Assembly: GCA_902613855.1 (NCBI GenBank)
Contig: CACMIX010000001.1
Span: forward strand, 1 to 64,000
From: an uncultured Pelagibacteraceae bacterium
GTDB lineage: Bacteria > Pseudomonadota > Alphaproteobacteria > Pelagibacterales > Pelagibacteraceae
Direction of reading: 5' to 3'
DNA: 64,000 nucleotides
The notes under the pieces are model-generated. The model was not told where the DNA came from and made no database searches. It saw nothing but the letters and a program-made list of their open reading frames with translations. Of the stretch, positions 44,933-53,942 are shown piece after piece. The position numbers and the translations under genes were made by a program. How positions within the stretch are numbered: the first letter of the stretch is position 1; the number at the start of each line of letters is the position of its first letter.

Positions 44933-45631
44933 TTGAACACTAAAATTTTTTGTGACATTGCAGAATTAGATCAAATTAAAAAATTTAATAAAAAAAAAAT
45001 TGTTAAGGGATTTACAACTAATCCAAGCTTAATGAGAAAAGCAGGGGCAAAAGATTACAAAACATATTCACAAAAAATCCTAAAAATTTGTAATGATAAA
45101 CCAGTATCTCTTGAAGTATTTGCAGATGAATATAAAGACATGAAAATTCAAGCAATGAAGATCAACACTTGGGGAAAAAATGTTTATGTAAAAGTACCAG
45201 TTTCAAATTCTAAAGGTAGATTTATGGGGAGAATTATCAAAGAATTAAATGATCAAAATATTAAACTTAATATAACCGCTGTTTATAAAGCTAAACAAAC
45301 TGAAAAGATTTTAAAGTTAATTAATAAAAAAACAAAAGTAATTATCTCAATTTTTGCTGGAAGAGCAGGGGATGTAGGAAAAGATCCTGTGCCAGAATTT
45401 AATAAAAGTATTAAATTAGCAAAAAGATTTAAAAATGTTGAGATACTATGGGCAAGTGTTAGAGAGCCTTATAATTACTTACAAGCAAAACAATTGGGGT
45501 GCCATATTATTACAGTGCCACCAAAAATTATTGAAAAAATAGAAAATTTTGGAAAATCATTTGATCAACTAACGCAAGAAACAGTTAAAGCTTTTTTAGT
45601 TGATAGTAAAAAATCAAACTTTCAAATCTAG
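44933..45631 (+). CDS. Transaldolase / fructose-6-phosphate aldolase-like protein
   Basis: 232 residues with the small TalC/Fsa TIM-barrel pattern: KIFCDIAELDQIKKF (4-18), KGFTTNPSLM (25-34), the Schiff-base lysine K87 in VYVKVPVS, LNITAVY near 113-119 and the late ASVREPYNYLQAKQLG and HIITVPP. The start is TTG 44933, the only fitting one; GTATAAAT upstream shows no obvious ribosome site. It either makes dihydroxyacetone or glyceraldehyde-3-phosphate from fructose-6-phosphate or transfers a C3 unit in the pentose-phosphate pathway. It lies near tkt and the glycolytic genes. Confidence 0.85.
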   Translation: MNTKIFCDIAELDQIKKFNKKKIVKGFTTNPSLMRKAGAKDYKTYSQKILKICNDKPVSLEVFADEYKDMKIQAMKINTWGKNVYVKVPVSNSKGRFMGRIIKELNDQNIKLNITAVYKAKQTEKILKLINKKTKVIISIFAGRAGDVGKDPVPEFNKSIKLAKRFKNVEILWASVREPYNYLQAKQLGCHIITVPPKIIEKIENFGKSFDQLTQETVKAFLVDSKKSNFQI

Positions 45632-45639
45632 TCTGGAAT

Positions 45640-45716
<77 letters not shown>

Positions 45717-45722
45717 GTATAC

Positions 45723-45917
45723 TTAAATTCTATTCTTGAGTTTATTTAATTTTTTTACTCTTTTAATATTTTCTTGAAGAATTCTTTTTTTCTTTTCTGA
45801 CGGCTTTTCGTAAGTATTTTTTAATTTTATTACTTTAAAAAAACCATCCCTTTGAAGTTTTCTTTTTAAAACTCTCAGGGCTTGTTCAATATTATTATCT
45901 TTTACTTCTATTTTAAT
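45723..45917 (-). CDS. rpsU: Ribosomal protein S21 (bS21), probable ATT start
   Basis: The protein contains KDNNIEQALRVLKRKLQRDGFF and YEKPSEKKKRI, unmistakable for bS21, a small-subunit protein near the 16S 3' end. Other S21 proteins begin about seven residues before DNN, which falls on ATT at 45917-45915; a perfect GGAGG lies at 45927-45923, five bases upstream. The only in-frame standard start, TTG 45929, would overlap that ribosome site and add four residues (MEVV). I therefore propose ATT initiation (64 residues); the TTG version has 68. A hairpin precedes the ribosome site. The tRNA-fMet gene follows 6 bases after the stop. Confidence 0.9.
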   Translation of the reverse strand: MKIEVKDNNIEQALRVLKRKLQRDGFFKVIKLKNTYEKPSEKKKRILQENIKRVKKLNKLKNRI

Positions 45918-45929
45918 AACTACCTCCAA

Positions 45930-45952
45930 AAAAGTGGTTAACTATCACTTTT
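45930..45952 (-). terminator. Hairpin with T-run just upstream of rpsU
   Basis: On the minus strand AAAAGTG (45952-45946) pairs with CACTTTT (45936-45930) around a 9-base loop, followed by two more T residues and then the GGAGG ribosome site of rpsU. It has the form of a weak rho-independent terminator after the TrcR gene, or of a leader hairpin next to the S21 start. It is 7 base pairs with only two G:C pairs, so stability is low. Confidence 0.4.
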
Positions 45953-45980
45953 ATAATTTTATGTCTATAAATTTTATTCA

Positions 45981-46562
45981 TCATACAGATACAAGATTAT
46001 TTAGTTTTTCTTTTTCCTTCTGTTTCTTTTCTCTTTTTATTCTTCTTTCAGCTTTCTCTATAGCATCTAATAAATCTTTTTGAGTAAATAAATTTAATGC
46101 AACAGGATCTTTTGGATTTAGATTATTATAATTCCAATAGCTTTTGTTTCTGATTGAGGTAACAGAATTTTTTGTTATACCAACAAGTTTTGCAATTTGG
46201 GAGTCCTTGAGTAAATTATGTTGCCTTAAAAGCCACAATGCTGAGTCTGGTTTATCTTGTCTTTTTGAAAGCGGTACGTATTTTTTTATTTTTTTTTCTG
46301 AATTTGATATTTCAATGTCGCTACTTTTAATTTGTAATGGTCTGCTCTCATCTTTAGATGATAATTCAATTTCTTCCCTTGATAACTGACCTGATATAAT
46401 GGGATTGTAAGCTTTTATTCCTTTTGCTACCTCACCATCCGCTATCCCTTGAATCTCCACTTCATGTAGTTGGCAAAAATCTGAGATTTGTTTGAATGTT
46501 AATGTTGTATTTTCGACTAGCCAAACAGCAGTAGCCATTGGCATCAAAGGTGCATTTGACAT
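45981..46562 (-). CDS. TrcR-like regulator (DUF1013 family)
   Basis: 193 residues. The start SNAPLMPMATAVWLVENTTLTFKQISDF is the signature of the alphaproteobacterial DUF1013 family, named cell-cycle transcriptional regulator TrcR in databases. Two helix-turn-helix-like stretches can be seen: LTFKQISDFCQLHEVEI (21-37) and SQIAKLVGITKNSVTSIRN (about 117-135). The tail is a lysine/glutamate-rich coiled coil. It probably binds DNA or RNA polymerase; targets are unknown. It begins directly at the end of rpmE with no gap, an arrangement kept in many alphaproteobacteria as far as I recall. Confidence 0.85.
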   Translation of the reverse strand: MSNAPLMPMATAVWLVENTTLTFKQISDFCQLHEVEIQGIADGEVAKGIKAYNPIISGQLSREEIELSSKDESRPLQIKSSDIEISNSEKKIKKYVPLSKRQDKPDSALWLLRQHNLLKDSQIAKLVGITKNSVTSIRNKSYWNYNNLNPKDPVALNLFTQKDLLDAIEKAERRIKREKKQKEKEKLNNLVSV

Positions 46563-46793
46563 TTAATTTTTCTTTTCAGATTTAAAATTTTGGAATTTTT
46601 TATTAAATTTACTAATTCTACCTTTGTCCATTAATTTTTGTTTTCCACCTGTCCATGCAGAATGAGATTTAGGATCAATTTCTAATTTCAATAAGTCCCC
46701 TTCAGTGCCCCATGTGGACTTAGTTTCAAAATGACTACCATCTGTCATTTCTACTTTAATTATGTGGTAGTTTGGGTGAATGTCTTTTTTCAT
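46563..46793 (-). CDS. rpmE: Ribosomal protein L31 (bL31), cysteine-free
   Basis: 76 residues starting [20 protein letters not shown] and containing [37 protein letters not shown], the L31 core that contacts the 5S/central protuberance region and bridges to the small subunit. The CxxC zinc motif of the other L31 form is absent, so it is of the C-minus alphaproteobacterial type. Thirty-five bases separate it from suhB upstream, and the TrcR gene follows without a gap. Confidence 0.95.
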   Translation of the reverse strand: MKKDIHPNYHIIKVEMTDGSHFETKSTWGTEGDLLKLEIDPKSHSAWTGGKQKLMDKGRISKFNKKFQNFKSEKKN

Positions 46794-46828
46794 AACGAGA
46801 CTTATAGCAAAGGAATTTCAGAACACAA

Positions 46829-47569
46829 TTAAAAGTTCTCTAATTCTCTTAACATTTTATCACTAATTCCATCACTTGAGGCTCTAATATTGATTGCATT
46901 ATTGTTGAATTTATTAATATCGTTCACGATCCCACCAGCTTCCTGCACCATTAGTGATCCAGCAGCCACATCCCAAAGATTAATATTATTATGAAAGTAT
47001 CCATCAAATCTTCCAGCGGCCACATAAGCGAGATCTAAAGCCGCACAACCAGTGTAGCGTATATTAAGATTACTAAATTTTACTCCATCATGATTACTCG
47101 AAAACAAACAATCATCTATGACATTTTTTTTTGATACTCTTAATCTTTGGTTATTGAGATAAGAACCTTTATTTTTTTCAGCGAAAAACATTTCGTCTTT
47201 GATAGGATCAAAAATTAAACCACTGACTATTTCTTTGTTTGACTGTAAAGCAATACAAATTGCAAAATGTGGGATACCATGGAGGAAGTTTGTTGTTCCA
47301 TCAATTGGATCTATAATCCAAATATTTTCCTCATCTTTATTTTTAATTTTTCCAATTTCTTCTGAAAGGAAAGAGTAATTTTTTTTTGTTTTACTAAGTT
47401 CCTCAATAATAATATTTTCAACACGTTTATCTGTTTTAGTAACAAAATCTCTAGGACCCTTTTTTGAAATTTGTAATTTTTCAACTTCTCCAAAATCTCT
47501 AATTACTAATTTAGATGCTTTCTCCACAGCCTTTATCATAATATTAAGATTTGAGGATATTGAAATCAT
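46829..47569 (-). CDS. suhB: Inositol-monophosphatase family protein (SuhB)
   Basis: 246 residues. FLSEEIG near residues 65-71 and IWIIDPIDGTTNFLHGIPHF near 81-100 are the two metal-binding motifs, and NLWDVAAGSLMVQEAGG near 197-213 is the third. The family hydrolyses inositol phosphates and sugar phosphates with magnesium; SuhB also takes part in rRNA antitermination in E. coli. The gene lies between efp (3-base gap) and rpmE in the translation-related part of the operon. Confidence 0.92.
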   Translation of the reverse strand: MISISSNLNIMIKAVEKASKLVIRDFGEVEKLQISKKGPRDFVTKTDKRVENIIIEELSKTKKNYSFLSEEIGKIKNKDEENIWIIDPIDGTTNFLHGIPHFAICIALQSNKEIVSGLIFDPIKDEMFFAEKNKGSYLNNQRLRVSKKNVIDDCLFSSNHDGVKFSNLNIRYTGCAALDLAYVAAGRFDGYFHNNINLWDVAAGSLMVQEAGGIVNDINKFNNNAINIRASSDGISDKMLRELENF

Positions 47570-47572
47570 ATT

Positions 47573-48133
47573 TTAAATTTTTTTTATGTATTCTAAATTT
47601 CTTGTATCAATTATTACCTCGTCTCCCGACTCGATAAATGTAGGTACTTGAATATTTAACCCATTATCAAGAGATGCAGGTTTATATGATGACGAAACTG
47701 TTTGTCCTCTTAGGGCTGCATCAGTTATTTCTATTTTACACTTTACTTGATTAGGTAGTTCAATTGAAATTGGATTTTCATTATAAAAATTTACAGAAAC
47801 CTCAAGATTTTCTGATAACAGTTTTCCCTGATTTCCAACCACATCTTTTTTAATTTCTATTTGTTCAAAACTTTTTGGGTTCATAAAAAAATAATAATTT
47901 TCATCCTCATAAAGGTAATTAAATTTTGTTTCCTCTAAGGAAGCCTTTTCAACAGTTTCACTCGATCTAAATCTTTCATTTAGCTTTGTATTTTTTCCTA
48001 CACTTTTCATTTCAACTTGTGCAAAGGCGCCACCTTTACCTGGTTTTACATGTTGAGTTTTTAAAACTTGCCATAAATCATTCTTGTATTCCAAAAGCAT
48101 TCCAACTCTTATCTCTCCAGCATTTATTTTCAT
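47573..48133 (-). CDS. efp: Elongation factor P
   Basis: 186 residues in the normal EF-P length. MKINAGEIRVGMLLEYKNDLW is the KOW-like domain start, HVKPGKGGAFAQV (28-40) carries the loop lysine K33 that is modified in many bacteria, and the C-terminal OB domain ends SGDEVIIDTRNLEYIKK. EF-P frees ribosomes stalled on consecutive prolines. It overlaps thiE by 4 bases (ATGA-type) and is followed by suhB. No epmA or epmB gene is visible in the window. Confidence 0.96.
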   Translation of the reverse strand: MKINAGEIRVGMLLEYKNDLWQVLKTQHVKPGKGGAFAQVEMKSVGKNTKLNERFRSSETVEKASLEETKFNYLYEDENYYFFMNPKSFEQIEIKKDVVGNQGKLLSENLEVSVNFYNENPISIELPNQVKCKIEITDAALRGQTVSSSYKPASLDNGLNIQVPTFIESGDEVIIDTRNLEYIKKI

Positions 48134-48744
48134 TTTAATCTCTCTATTGCCTCTAAGGGTTTATATTTTTTATTATTCCAAACGTAGCCTGAAATAGCTA
48201 AAAAATTTGTATTGTTCAATAACAGATTTTTATAGTTTTTAGAATTAATACCTCCAATAGCTACAATTGGGGTTTTAGTAATTTTTTTAATCTTATTTAA
48301 AATTTTTATATTCATTACATGATTAGTCTTTTTAGTTTTAGAAGAATAAAAAGCTCCAAACGCTAAATAACTTGCTTTAGCCTTTATAGCTATCTTTGCT
48401 AAGCTTATAGAGTTATGGCAGGTAATACCTATAATTTTTTTGCCAATTATCTTTCTAGCTTCTTTTATATTCATATCTTTTTGACCTAAATGACAACCAT
48501 CAGCACCTAATCTTTTTGCAAGTATTGGATCGTCGTTGATTAAAAATTTTACTTTATTTTTTTTACAGATATTTTTTAATTGTTGACCAATCAAAATTTT
48601 ATTTTTGAAGGAATATTTTTTGAGCCTCAATTGAAAAAAGCTGATTTTTCCTGTTTTTAGTACTTTTTGAAGATCTTTAAAAAATGTTTTATGTATTTTG
48701 TTAGGAGAAATAAGATAAATAAATTTTTTTTTATTTACTCTCAA
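48130..48744 (-). CDS. thiE: Thiamine-phosphate synthase
   Basis: 204 residues of the ThiE TIM barrel: FFQLRLKKYS near residues 36-45, FLINDDPILAKRLGADGCHLGQKDM (66-90), IIGITCHNS (102-110), YLAFGAFYSSKTK and PIVAIGGINSKN, all matching the family. It joins HMP diphosphate and thiazole phosphate. It overlaps fba by 14 bases upstream and efp by 4 bases downstream, so no TPP riboswitch can lie in front. SAR11 is known to lack part of the HMP branch while keeping thiE. Confidence 0.9.
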   Translation of the reverse strand: MRVNKKKFIYLISPNKIHKTFFKDLQKVLKTGKISFFQLRLKKYSFKNKILIGQQLKNICKKNKVKFLINDDPILAKRLGADGCHLGQKDMNIKEARKIIGKKIIGITCHNSISLAKIAIKAKASYLAFGAFYSSKTKKTNHVMNIKILNKIKKITKTPIVAIGGINSKNYKNLLLNNTNFLAISGYVWNNKKYKPLEAIERLK

Positions 48745-49741
48745 GTTCTCTTACCCATTTGCCCTGAGCAGCCAATGTACACATTTTAGCTCTATGATTA
48801 AAAGTTTTTTGAGTTCCCTCTATATCTTTAATATTTCTTGACCATACTTTAAGAGCACTTTGCTGAAGAGCTCTTCCATATGAGTATGTCATAATAAAAT
48901 TAGTATTGTTATTTTTATTTATTAAATTTAAATTTTCTGTAGCTTCTGACTCAGACTGACCTCCCGATAAAAAGGCAATCCCAGGCACATCACCAGGAAC
49001 TGAATTTTTAAGACACTCAAGTGTTTTGTTTGAAACCTCTTCACTAGTTATTTTCTTTTTTGATTGAGTGCCAGATAATATCATATTTGGTTTTAAAATA
49101 ATTCCTGAAAGATCAACTTTATGTAAGATTAGTTCTTCAAAACATTTTCTTATAATCTCTGATGTTTTACTTAAACAAACATCTGCCGAATGTTCTCCAT
49201 CCATTAATACCTCAGGCTCTACTATTGGGACCATACCACTTTCTTGAACTAAAGCTGAGTATCTTGCAAGTGCATGAGCATTACTATTTATTGCTAGCCT
49301 AGTTGGATACTTATTACTTATTGAGTAAACCCCTCTCCATTTTGTAAATCTTGCTCCAAGTTCATAATATTTTTTCAATCTATCTCTGAGGCCATCTAAA
49401 CCCTCAGTAATTTTTTCTTCAGGAGAGTTTGCTAATTTTTTAGCACCTGTATCAACTTTAATTCCTGGCACAGCGCCTGAGGCTGAAATTAGGTCAGGGA
49501 TTGATTTTCCAAAACTTGTAATTTGGTTAATCGTTTCATCGTAAAGAATTACTCCCCCAATACACTCTTTCATGCATTCAGATGAAAAAAGAATTTCCCT
49601 AAACAATAGTCTATTTTCCGGAGTAGAATTTACATTTACCGCTGTTAGTCTCTTAGTCATAGTACCATTGCTTTCATCTGCAGCAAGTATACCTTTACCG
49701 TTAGAAATTATTTTTAGTGCAATTTTATTTAGTTCTGACAT
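48731..49741 (-). CDS. fba: Fructose-bisphosphate aldolase, class I
   Basis: 336 residues like the eukaryote-type class I aldolases. GKGILAADESNGTMTKRL (16-33), ILYDETI near 65-71, KWRGVYSI near 134-141 and the Schiff-base lysine K217 in SGIILKPNMILSG are all present; FLSGGQSE follows near 255. It needs no metal. It cleaves or forms fructose-1,6-bisphosphate in glycolysis and gluconeogenesis. The gene starts directly at the end of pgk and overlaps thiE by 14 bases. Confidence 0.95.
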   Translation of the reverse strand: MSELNKIALKIISNGKGILAADESNGTMTKRLTAVNVNSTPENRLLFREILFSSECMKECIGGVILYDETINQITSFGKSIPDLISASGAVPGIKVDTGAKKLANSPEEKITEGLDGLRDRLKKYYELGARFTKWRGVYSISNKYPTRLAINSNAHALARYSALVQESGMVPIVEPEVLMDGEHSADVCLSKTSEIIRKCFEELILHKVDLSGIILKPNMILSGTQSKKKITSEEVSNKTLECLKNSVPGDVPGIAFLSGGQSESEATENLNLINKNNNTNFIMTYSYGRALQQSALKVWSRNIKDIEGTQKTFNHRAKMCTLAAQGKWVRELESK

Positions 49742-50923
49742 TTATTGATTTAACGCGGTTATACCAGGAAGCTTTTTACCTTCAAGATATTCTAGAAAGG
49801 CTCCACCTGCAGTTGAAACAAAGTTGAAACCATCAACAGCACTTATACTGTTTAATAATGAGACTGTATCTCCTCCACCAACAACTGAAAAAATTTTGTT
49901 TAATTTATTATTTTTTATTATTGTTTTTGCTATTTCAATGCTGCCGTTCGCAAAGTTAGGGTTTTCAAAATATCCAGCAGGTCCATTCCATAATATGGTC
50001 TTACTTGAACTAATAATATTTGTTATTTTATCAATAGTTTTTGGGCCAATGTCTAAAATCATTTCATCGTTCAAAATTTCACTTAATTCTCTTTTTTCGT
50101 ATGATCCATTTAAGTCTTTAGATACGAGCACATCTTCTGGATAACTTATCTTACATTTTTCTTTTTTCGAAAGCGAAATAATTTCTTCAATGATTGGGTA
50201 ACAATTTTTTTCTTTAATAGATTTTCCAATATTGTGACCAAAGTACTCAATAAAATTATTAGCCATAGCTCCAACAATAATAATATTATCAAATTTGGGT
50301 ATTAAATTTTTAATAATATCAATTTTGGTAGAAATTTTGGATCCTCCAATTATACAGGATATTGGTTTAGTAATTTCAGAAGTAATTTTATTAAGGGCAT
50401 CAATTTCTGAGTCTATTTGTAATCCAGAAAATGAAGGCAGGAATTTAGAAATGTCAACAATTGAAGCATGTGAACGATGAGAACAAGAGAAAGCATCATT
50501 AACATAAATATCGCCAAAACTTGCTAGGTGCTTTGCGAACTTATTGTCATTTTTTTCTTCTTCTGCATAAAACCTAATATTTTCTAACATTAAGATTTCC
50601 TCATCAAAATTATCGAAGAAATCATTATTTTTAATTTCTTTGATATTTTGTGTAATTAATTTCACATTTAAACCTAGTTGTTCCTCTAAATTTTCACAAA
50701 TTGGTTTTAATGAAAGTTCTTTTAAAGCCTTACCTTTTGGCCTACCCACATGTGATAAAATAATAATTTTAGCTTTTTGTTTATTAAGAAATTTTAAAGT
50801 AGGTAGAATTTTATCTATTCTAGTTGTGTCACTTATTTTTCCTTTAACTATTGGAACATTCAAATCTAATCTTAGTAATATTTTTTTATCACGAAGATTT
50901 ATTTCGTTTTTAATACTTCTCAT
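49742..50923 (-). CDS. pgk: Phosphoglycerate kinase
   Basis: 393 residues, full length. KILLRLDLNVPI (14-25) and ILSHVGRPKG (55-64) are the substrate-binding segments, ENIRFYAEEEKND contacts ADP, SHRSHASIVDISKF near 150-163, GGSKISTKI near 193-201 and the C-terminal FSVVGGGDTVSLL and FVSTAGGAFLEYLEGKKLPG complete the family pattern. It transfers phosphate between 1,3-bisphosphoglycerate and ADP in the cytoplasm. Its start overlaps the end of gap by one base. Confidence 0.96.
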   Translation of the reverse strand: MRSIKNEINLRDKKILLRLDLNVPIVKGKISDTTRIDKILPTLKFLNKQKAKIIILSHVGRPKGKALKELSLKPICENLEEQLGLNVKLITQNIKEIKNNDFFDNFDEEILMLENIRFYAEEEKNDNKFAKHLASFGDIYVNDAFSCSHRSHASIVDISKFLPSFSGLQIDSEIDALNKITSEITKPISCIIGGSKISTKIDIIKNLIPKFDNIIIVGAMANNFIEYFGHNIGKSIKEKNCYPIIEEIISLSKKEKCKISYPEDVLVSKDLNGSYEKRELSEILNDEMILDIGPKTIDKITNIISSSKTILWNGPAGYFENPNFANGSIEIAKTIIKNNKLNKIFSVVGGGDTVSLLNSISAVDGFNFVSTAGGAFLEYLEGKKLPGITALNQ

Positions 50924-51930
50924 TAAGAGATTTTATGCAAATTTTCAGCTATATCACACATTCTGTTAGAAAAACCCCATTCGTTATCATACCAAGCTGA
51001 AATTTTACCCATATTTGCCCCAACCACACTTGTTAAAGATGCATCAACGATTGCAGAGGCTGAATGATGATTAAAATCAACAGAAACTAATTTTTCATAC
51101 GTAACTTCTAAAATTCTTTTTAATTCTCTCTTTGAAGCTAATTCAAATTCATTATTTATATTTTTTATATTAATTTTTTTTTTCGTACAAAAAACTAATT
51201 CTACTAGAGAAACATTTGGTGTAGGCACTCTCATTGCCACACCTTCTAATCTTCCCTTCAAACTTGGAATTATTTCACCTATTGCTTTTGATGCTCCAGT
51301 TGATGTAGGAACAATTGACTGGCTTGCAGATCGAGCTCTTCTCGAATCTTTATGAGAATTATCCAAAATTCTTTGGTCACTAGTAAATGAATGAATCGTA
51401 GTCATAAAACCTTTTTCAATTTTAAATTTTTTGTGAATGACATCTACAATTGGTCCTAAACAATTCGTGGTACATGAGGCAGCTGAGATTATTTTGTCTT
51501 TTTTTGATAAGGTGTTTTCATTAACACCAAAAACTATTGTTTTGTCTGCATTTTTACATGGAGCAGATACAATTACTTTTTTTGCACCATTTTTAATATG
51601 ATCTTCCAGTTTTTCTCTTGAGTTAAATTTACCTGTACATTCTAAAACATAGTCAACATCATACTTTTTCCAATTAATTTTTTCGATCTTTGGCTCTCTA
51701 GAAAATGAAATTTTTTGTTTATTTATTATTAAATTATTTTTATCAAATTTAATATCAGCATCAAATTTTCCGTGGATAGAATCGTATTTAATTAATTTAC
51801 CTGTAGCTTCCGGATTTGATCTGTTATTAATATGTTGAATCTTTAAATTTTTATTTCGATTTTCAAAAATTGATCTGACAATCATACGACCAATCCTACC
51901 CATCCCATTAATTCCAATTTTGATTGCCAT
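50923..51930 (-). CDS. gap: Glyceraldehyde-3-phosphate dehydrogenase
   Basis: 335 residues. IGINGMGRIGRMIVRS (5-20) is the nucleotide loop, catalytic C153 lies in SAASCTTNCLGP (149-160), and TIHSFTSDQRILDNSH and SAWYDNEWGFSNRM complete the active site. The residue that normally sets NAD preference (aspartate in ND after the second strand) is asparagine here (HINNRS, 33-38), which may relax specificity toward NADP. Cofactor use should not be assumed. It sits between tkt and pgk, 2 bases after tkt. Confidence 0.95.
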   Translation of the reverse strand: MAIKIGINGMGRIGRMIVRSIFENRNKNLKIQHINNRSNPEATGKLIKYDSIHGKFDADIKFDKNNLIINKQKISFSREPKIEKINWKKYDVDYVLECTGKFNSREKLEDHIKNGAKKVIVSAPCKNADKTIVFGVNENTLSKKDKIISAASCTTNCLGPIVDVIHKKFKIEKGFMTTIHSFTSDQRILDNSHKDSRRARSASQSIVPTSTGASKAIGEIIPSLKGRLEGVAMRVPTPNVSLVELVFCTKKKINIKNINNEFELASKRELKRILEVTYEKLVSVDFNHHSASAIVDASLTSVVGANMGKISAWYDNEWGFSNRMCDIAENLHKIS

Positions 51931-51932
51931 AT

Positions 51933-53891
51933 TTAATTTCTTATCATTTTTCTGGTTTTACTTGCAATATTTGAAACTGTTAGTCTAAAGTGTTTAAAAA
52001 TATCTTTGTAGGGTGCACTCTTGCCAAATTCATTAATTCCAAATGTTAGACCTGAACTCCCTACATATTTTTTCCAACAATCACTTGATCCAGCTTCTAT
52101 TGAAATTTTAAATTTAGTTTCGTTTAAAACTTTATTTTTATACAATTTTGATTGTAGGTCGAAAAGCTCCATAGATGGCATTGATATAACTTTACAGTAT
52201 ATTTTATCTTTGGCTAATTTATGACTAGTTTCGATTGCCAAATTAACCTCTGAACCACTTGCAAATATTGTTAAATTAATTTTATTATTAGTTCTCAAAA
52301 CTTCATAGGCTCCCAAGGAACATTTATTAATATTTGTAAAAGATTTTCTTATGGGATTTAGACTTTGTCTTGTTAAAGATAAAATACTTGGTGTTTTAGA
52401 ACTTTTTAAAGCATGTTCCCAACATTCAATTGTTTCAACTCTATCTGCTGGCCTAAAAACATTTAAATTTGGAATTGATCGTAAACCTGAGAGCTGCTCA
52501 ATTGGCTGATGGGTTGGCCCATCCTCTCCAAGTCCTATAGAGTCATGCGTCATTACATATATCACCCTTTTTTGCATCAACGCAGATAACCTAATTGAAG
52601 GTTTACAATAATCAGAAAAAATTAAAAAAGTTCCACCATATGGGATTAAATTTCCATAAAGTGCAATGCCATTCATTATTCCACTCATTCCATGCTCTCT
52701 TACTCCGTAGTGAATATAATCTCCACTAAAATCTCCAGGCTTAATTATTTTTTGGTGTTTTGTTTTTGTATTGTTAGATCCTGCTAAATCAGCAGAGCCA
52801 CCAATTAAGTTATGATTTTGATTTGTTAATGCATTAAGTGTCATCTCTGAACATTTTCTTGTAGCCAAACTTTTAGGCTCCAAAATCGCATTTCTTTTTT
52901 CTTTTTTTAAAATACTTGTTAAATTATTTTTTTTTATATTTTTAAATTTTGTTTTGTTTTTGTTAAATATCTTAATCCAATTTTTTTCTTGAGTTACACA
53001 TCTTTGACCAATTTTTCTCCACTCTTTCAAAAATTTATTCGGAATATTAAAAGTTTTATTGTTCCAATTTAGAGCTTTTCTAACAAGTTCAATCTCCTCT
53101 AAACCTAGGGGACTTCCATGGGAGGACGCTTTACCTGATTTATTTGGTGAGCCATATCCAATTTTTGTTTTACAAGAAATAACAGTTGGTTTTTTTGCTT
53201 TTTGAACATTTTTTAATGCTTTAAATATTTCTTTTTCATTATGTCCATTTATTAAAATATAATCCCAACCATAACCCTCAAATCTTTTTTTAAAATTATC
53301 TGAAACAGCAAGATCAGTTGGACCATCAATTGAAATTGAATTGTTGTCAAAAAGCATCACTAAATTTTTAAGCTTCAAATGTCCTGCTAAACTCATTGCC
53401 TCATGACTTATTCCTTCCATTAAACACCCATCTCCAGCCAAAACATAAGTTTTGTGATTAATTAAATCTTTTCCTAATTTTTTTTTTAAAATTTCCTCTG
53501 AGATTGCAAATCCCACTGCGTTTGCTATTCCCTGTCCAAGAGGTCCTGTTGTTGTTTCAATGCCTGAATTTGGATGATACTCAGGATGACCAGCACATAT
53601 TGAGTTTAGCTGTCTGAAATTTTTTATACTATTTAATGAAATACTTTTATATCCAGTCAAAAACAGTAAAGAGTATAAAAGCATTGATCCATGACCTGCA
53701 GATAAAACGAATCTATCTCTATTCATCCAACTTGGATTTTTAGGATTAAATCTTAAAAAATTTTTAAAAAGTACGGTTACAACATCCGCCATACCCATCG
53801 GCATACCTGGGTGTCCAGAATTAGCTTTTTGAACAGCATCTATTGATAAAAATCTGATGCAATTTGCTAAATCATTATGTAGTTTATTCAA
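51933..53891 (-). CDS. tkt: Transketolase
   Basis: 652 residues, complete. NSGHPGMPMGMADV near 24-37, SAGHGSMLLYSLLFLTGY, GPLGQGIANAVGFA and the thiamine-diphosphate motif GDGCLMEGISHEAMSLAGHL... NN near 150-180 form the N-terminal half; GVREHGMSGIMNG, SIGLGEDGPTHQPIEQLS near 450-467 and FRPAD the rest. It shuttles two-carbon units in the pentose-phosphate pathway. It is the first gene of the carbon operon tkt-gap-pgk-fba, and its 51-base divergent gap to the coiled-coil gene should hold promoters for both directions. Confidence 0.96.
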   Translation of the reverse strand: MNKLHNDLANCIRFLSIDAVQKANSGHPGMPMGMADVVTVLFKNFLRFNPKNPSWMNRDRFVLSAGHGSMLLYSLLFLTGYKSISLNSIKNFRQLNSICAGHPEYHPNSGIETTTGPLGQGIANAVGFAISEEILKKKLGKDLINHKTYVLAGDGCLMEGISHEAMSLAGHLKLKNLVMLFDNNSISIDGPTDLAVSDNFKKRFEGYGWDYILINGHNEKEIFKALKNVQKAKKPTVISCKTKIGYGSPNKSGKASSHGSPLGLEEIELVRKALNWNNKTFNIPNKFLKEWRKIGQRCVTQEKNWIKIFNKNKTKFKNIKKNNLTSILKKEKRNAILEPKSLATRKCSEMTLNALTNQNHNLIGGSADLAGSNNTKTKHQKIIKPGDFSGDYIHYGVREHGMSGIMNGIALYGNLIPYGGTFLIFSDYCKPSIRLSALMQKRVIYVMTHDSIGLGEDGPTHQPIEQLSGLRSIPNLNVFRPADRVETIECWEHALKSSKTPSILSLTRQSLNPIRKSFTNINKCSLGAYEVLRTNNKINLTIFASGSEVNLAIETSHKLAKDKIYCKVISMPSMELFDLQSKLYKNKVLNETKFKISIEAGSSDCWKKYVGSSGLTFGINEFGKSAPYKDIFKHFRLTVSNIASKTRKMIRN

Positions 53892-53942
53892 AATTATCCT
53901 GACTAGACTAAGAAGAATCTATTTAATACTATATCTATATAT

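Noticed and set aside
48700..48800. TPP riboswitch in front of thiE
   Set aside because: thiE begins inside the end of fba and no THI-box-like sequence is seen.
49824..50969. Three plus-strand ORFs of 61 to 109 codons opposite pgk
   Set aside because: They are antisense to a full, strongly conserved phosphoglycerate kinase and have no recognisable motif.
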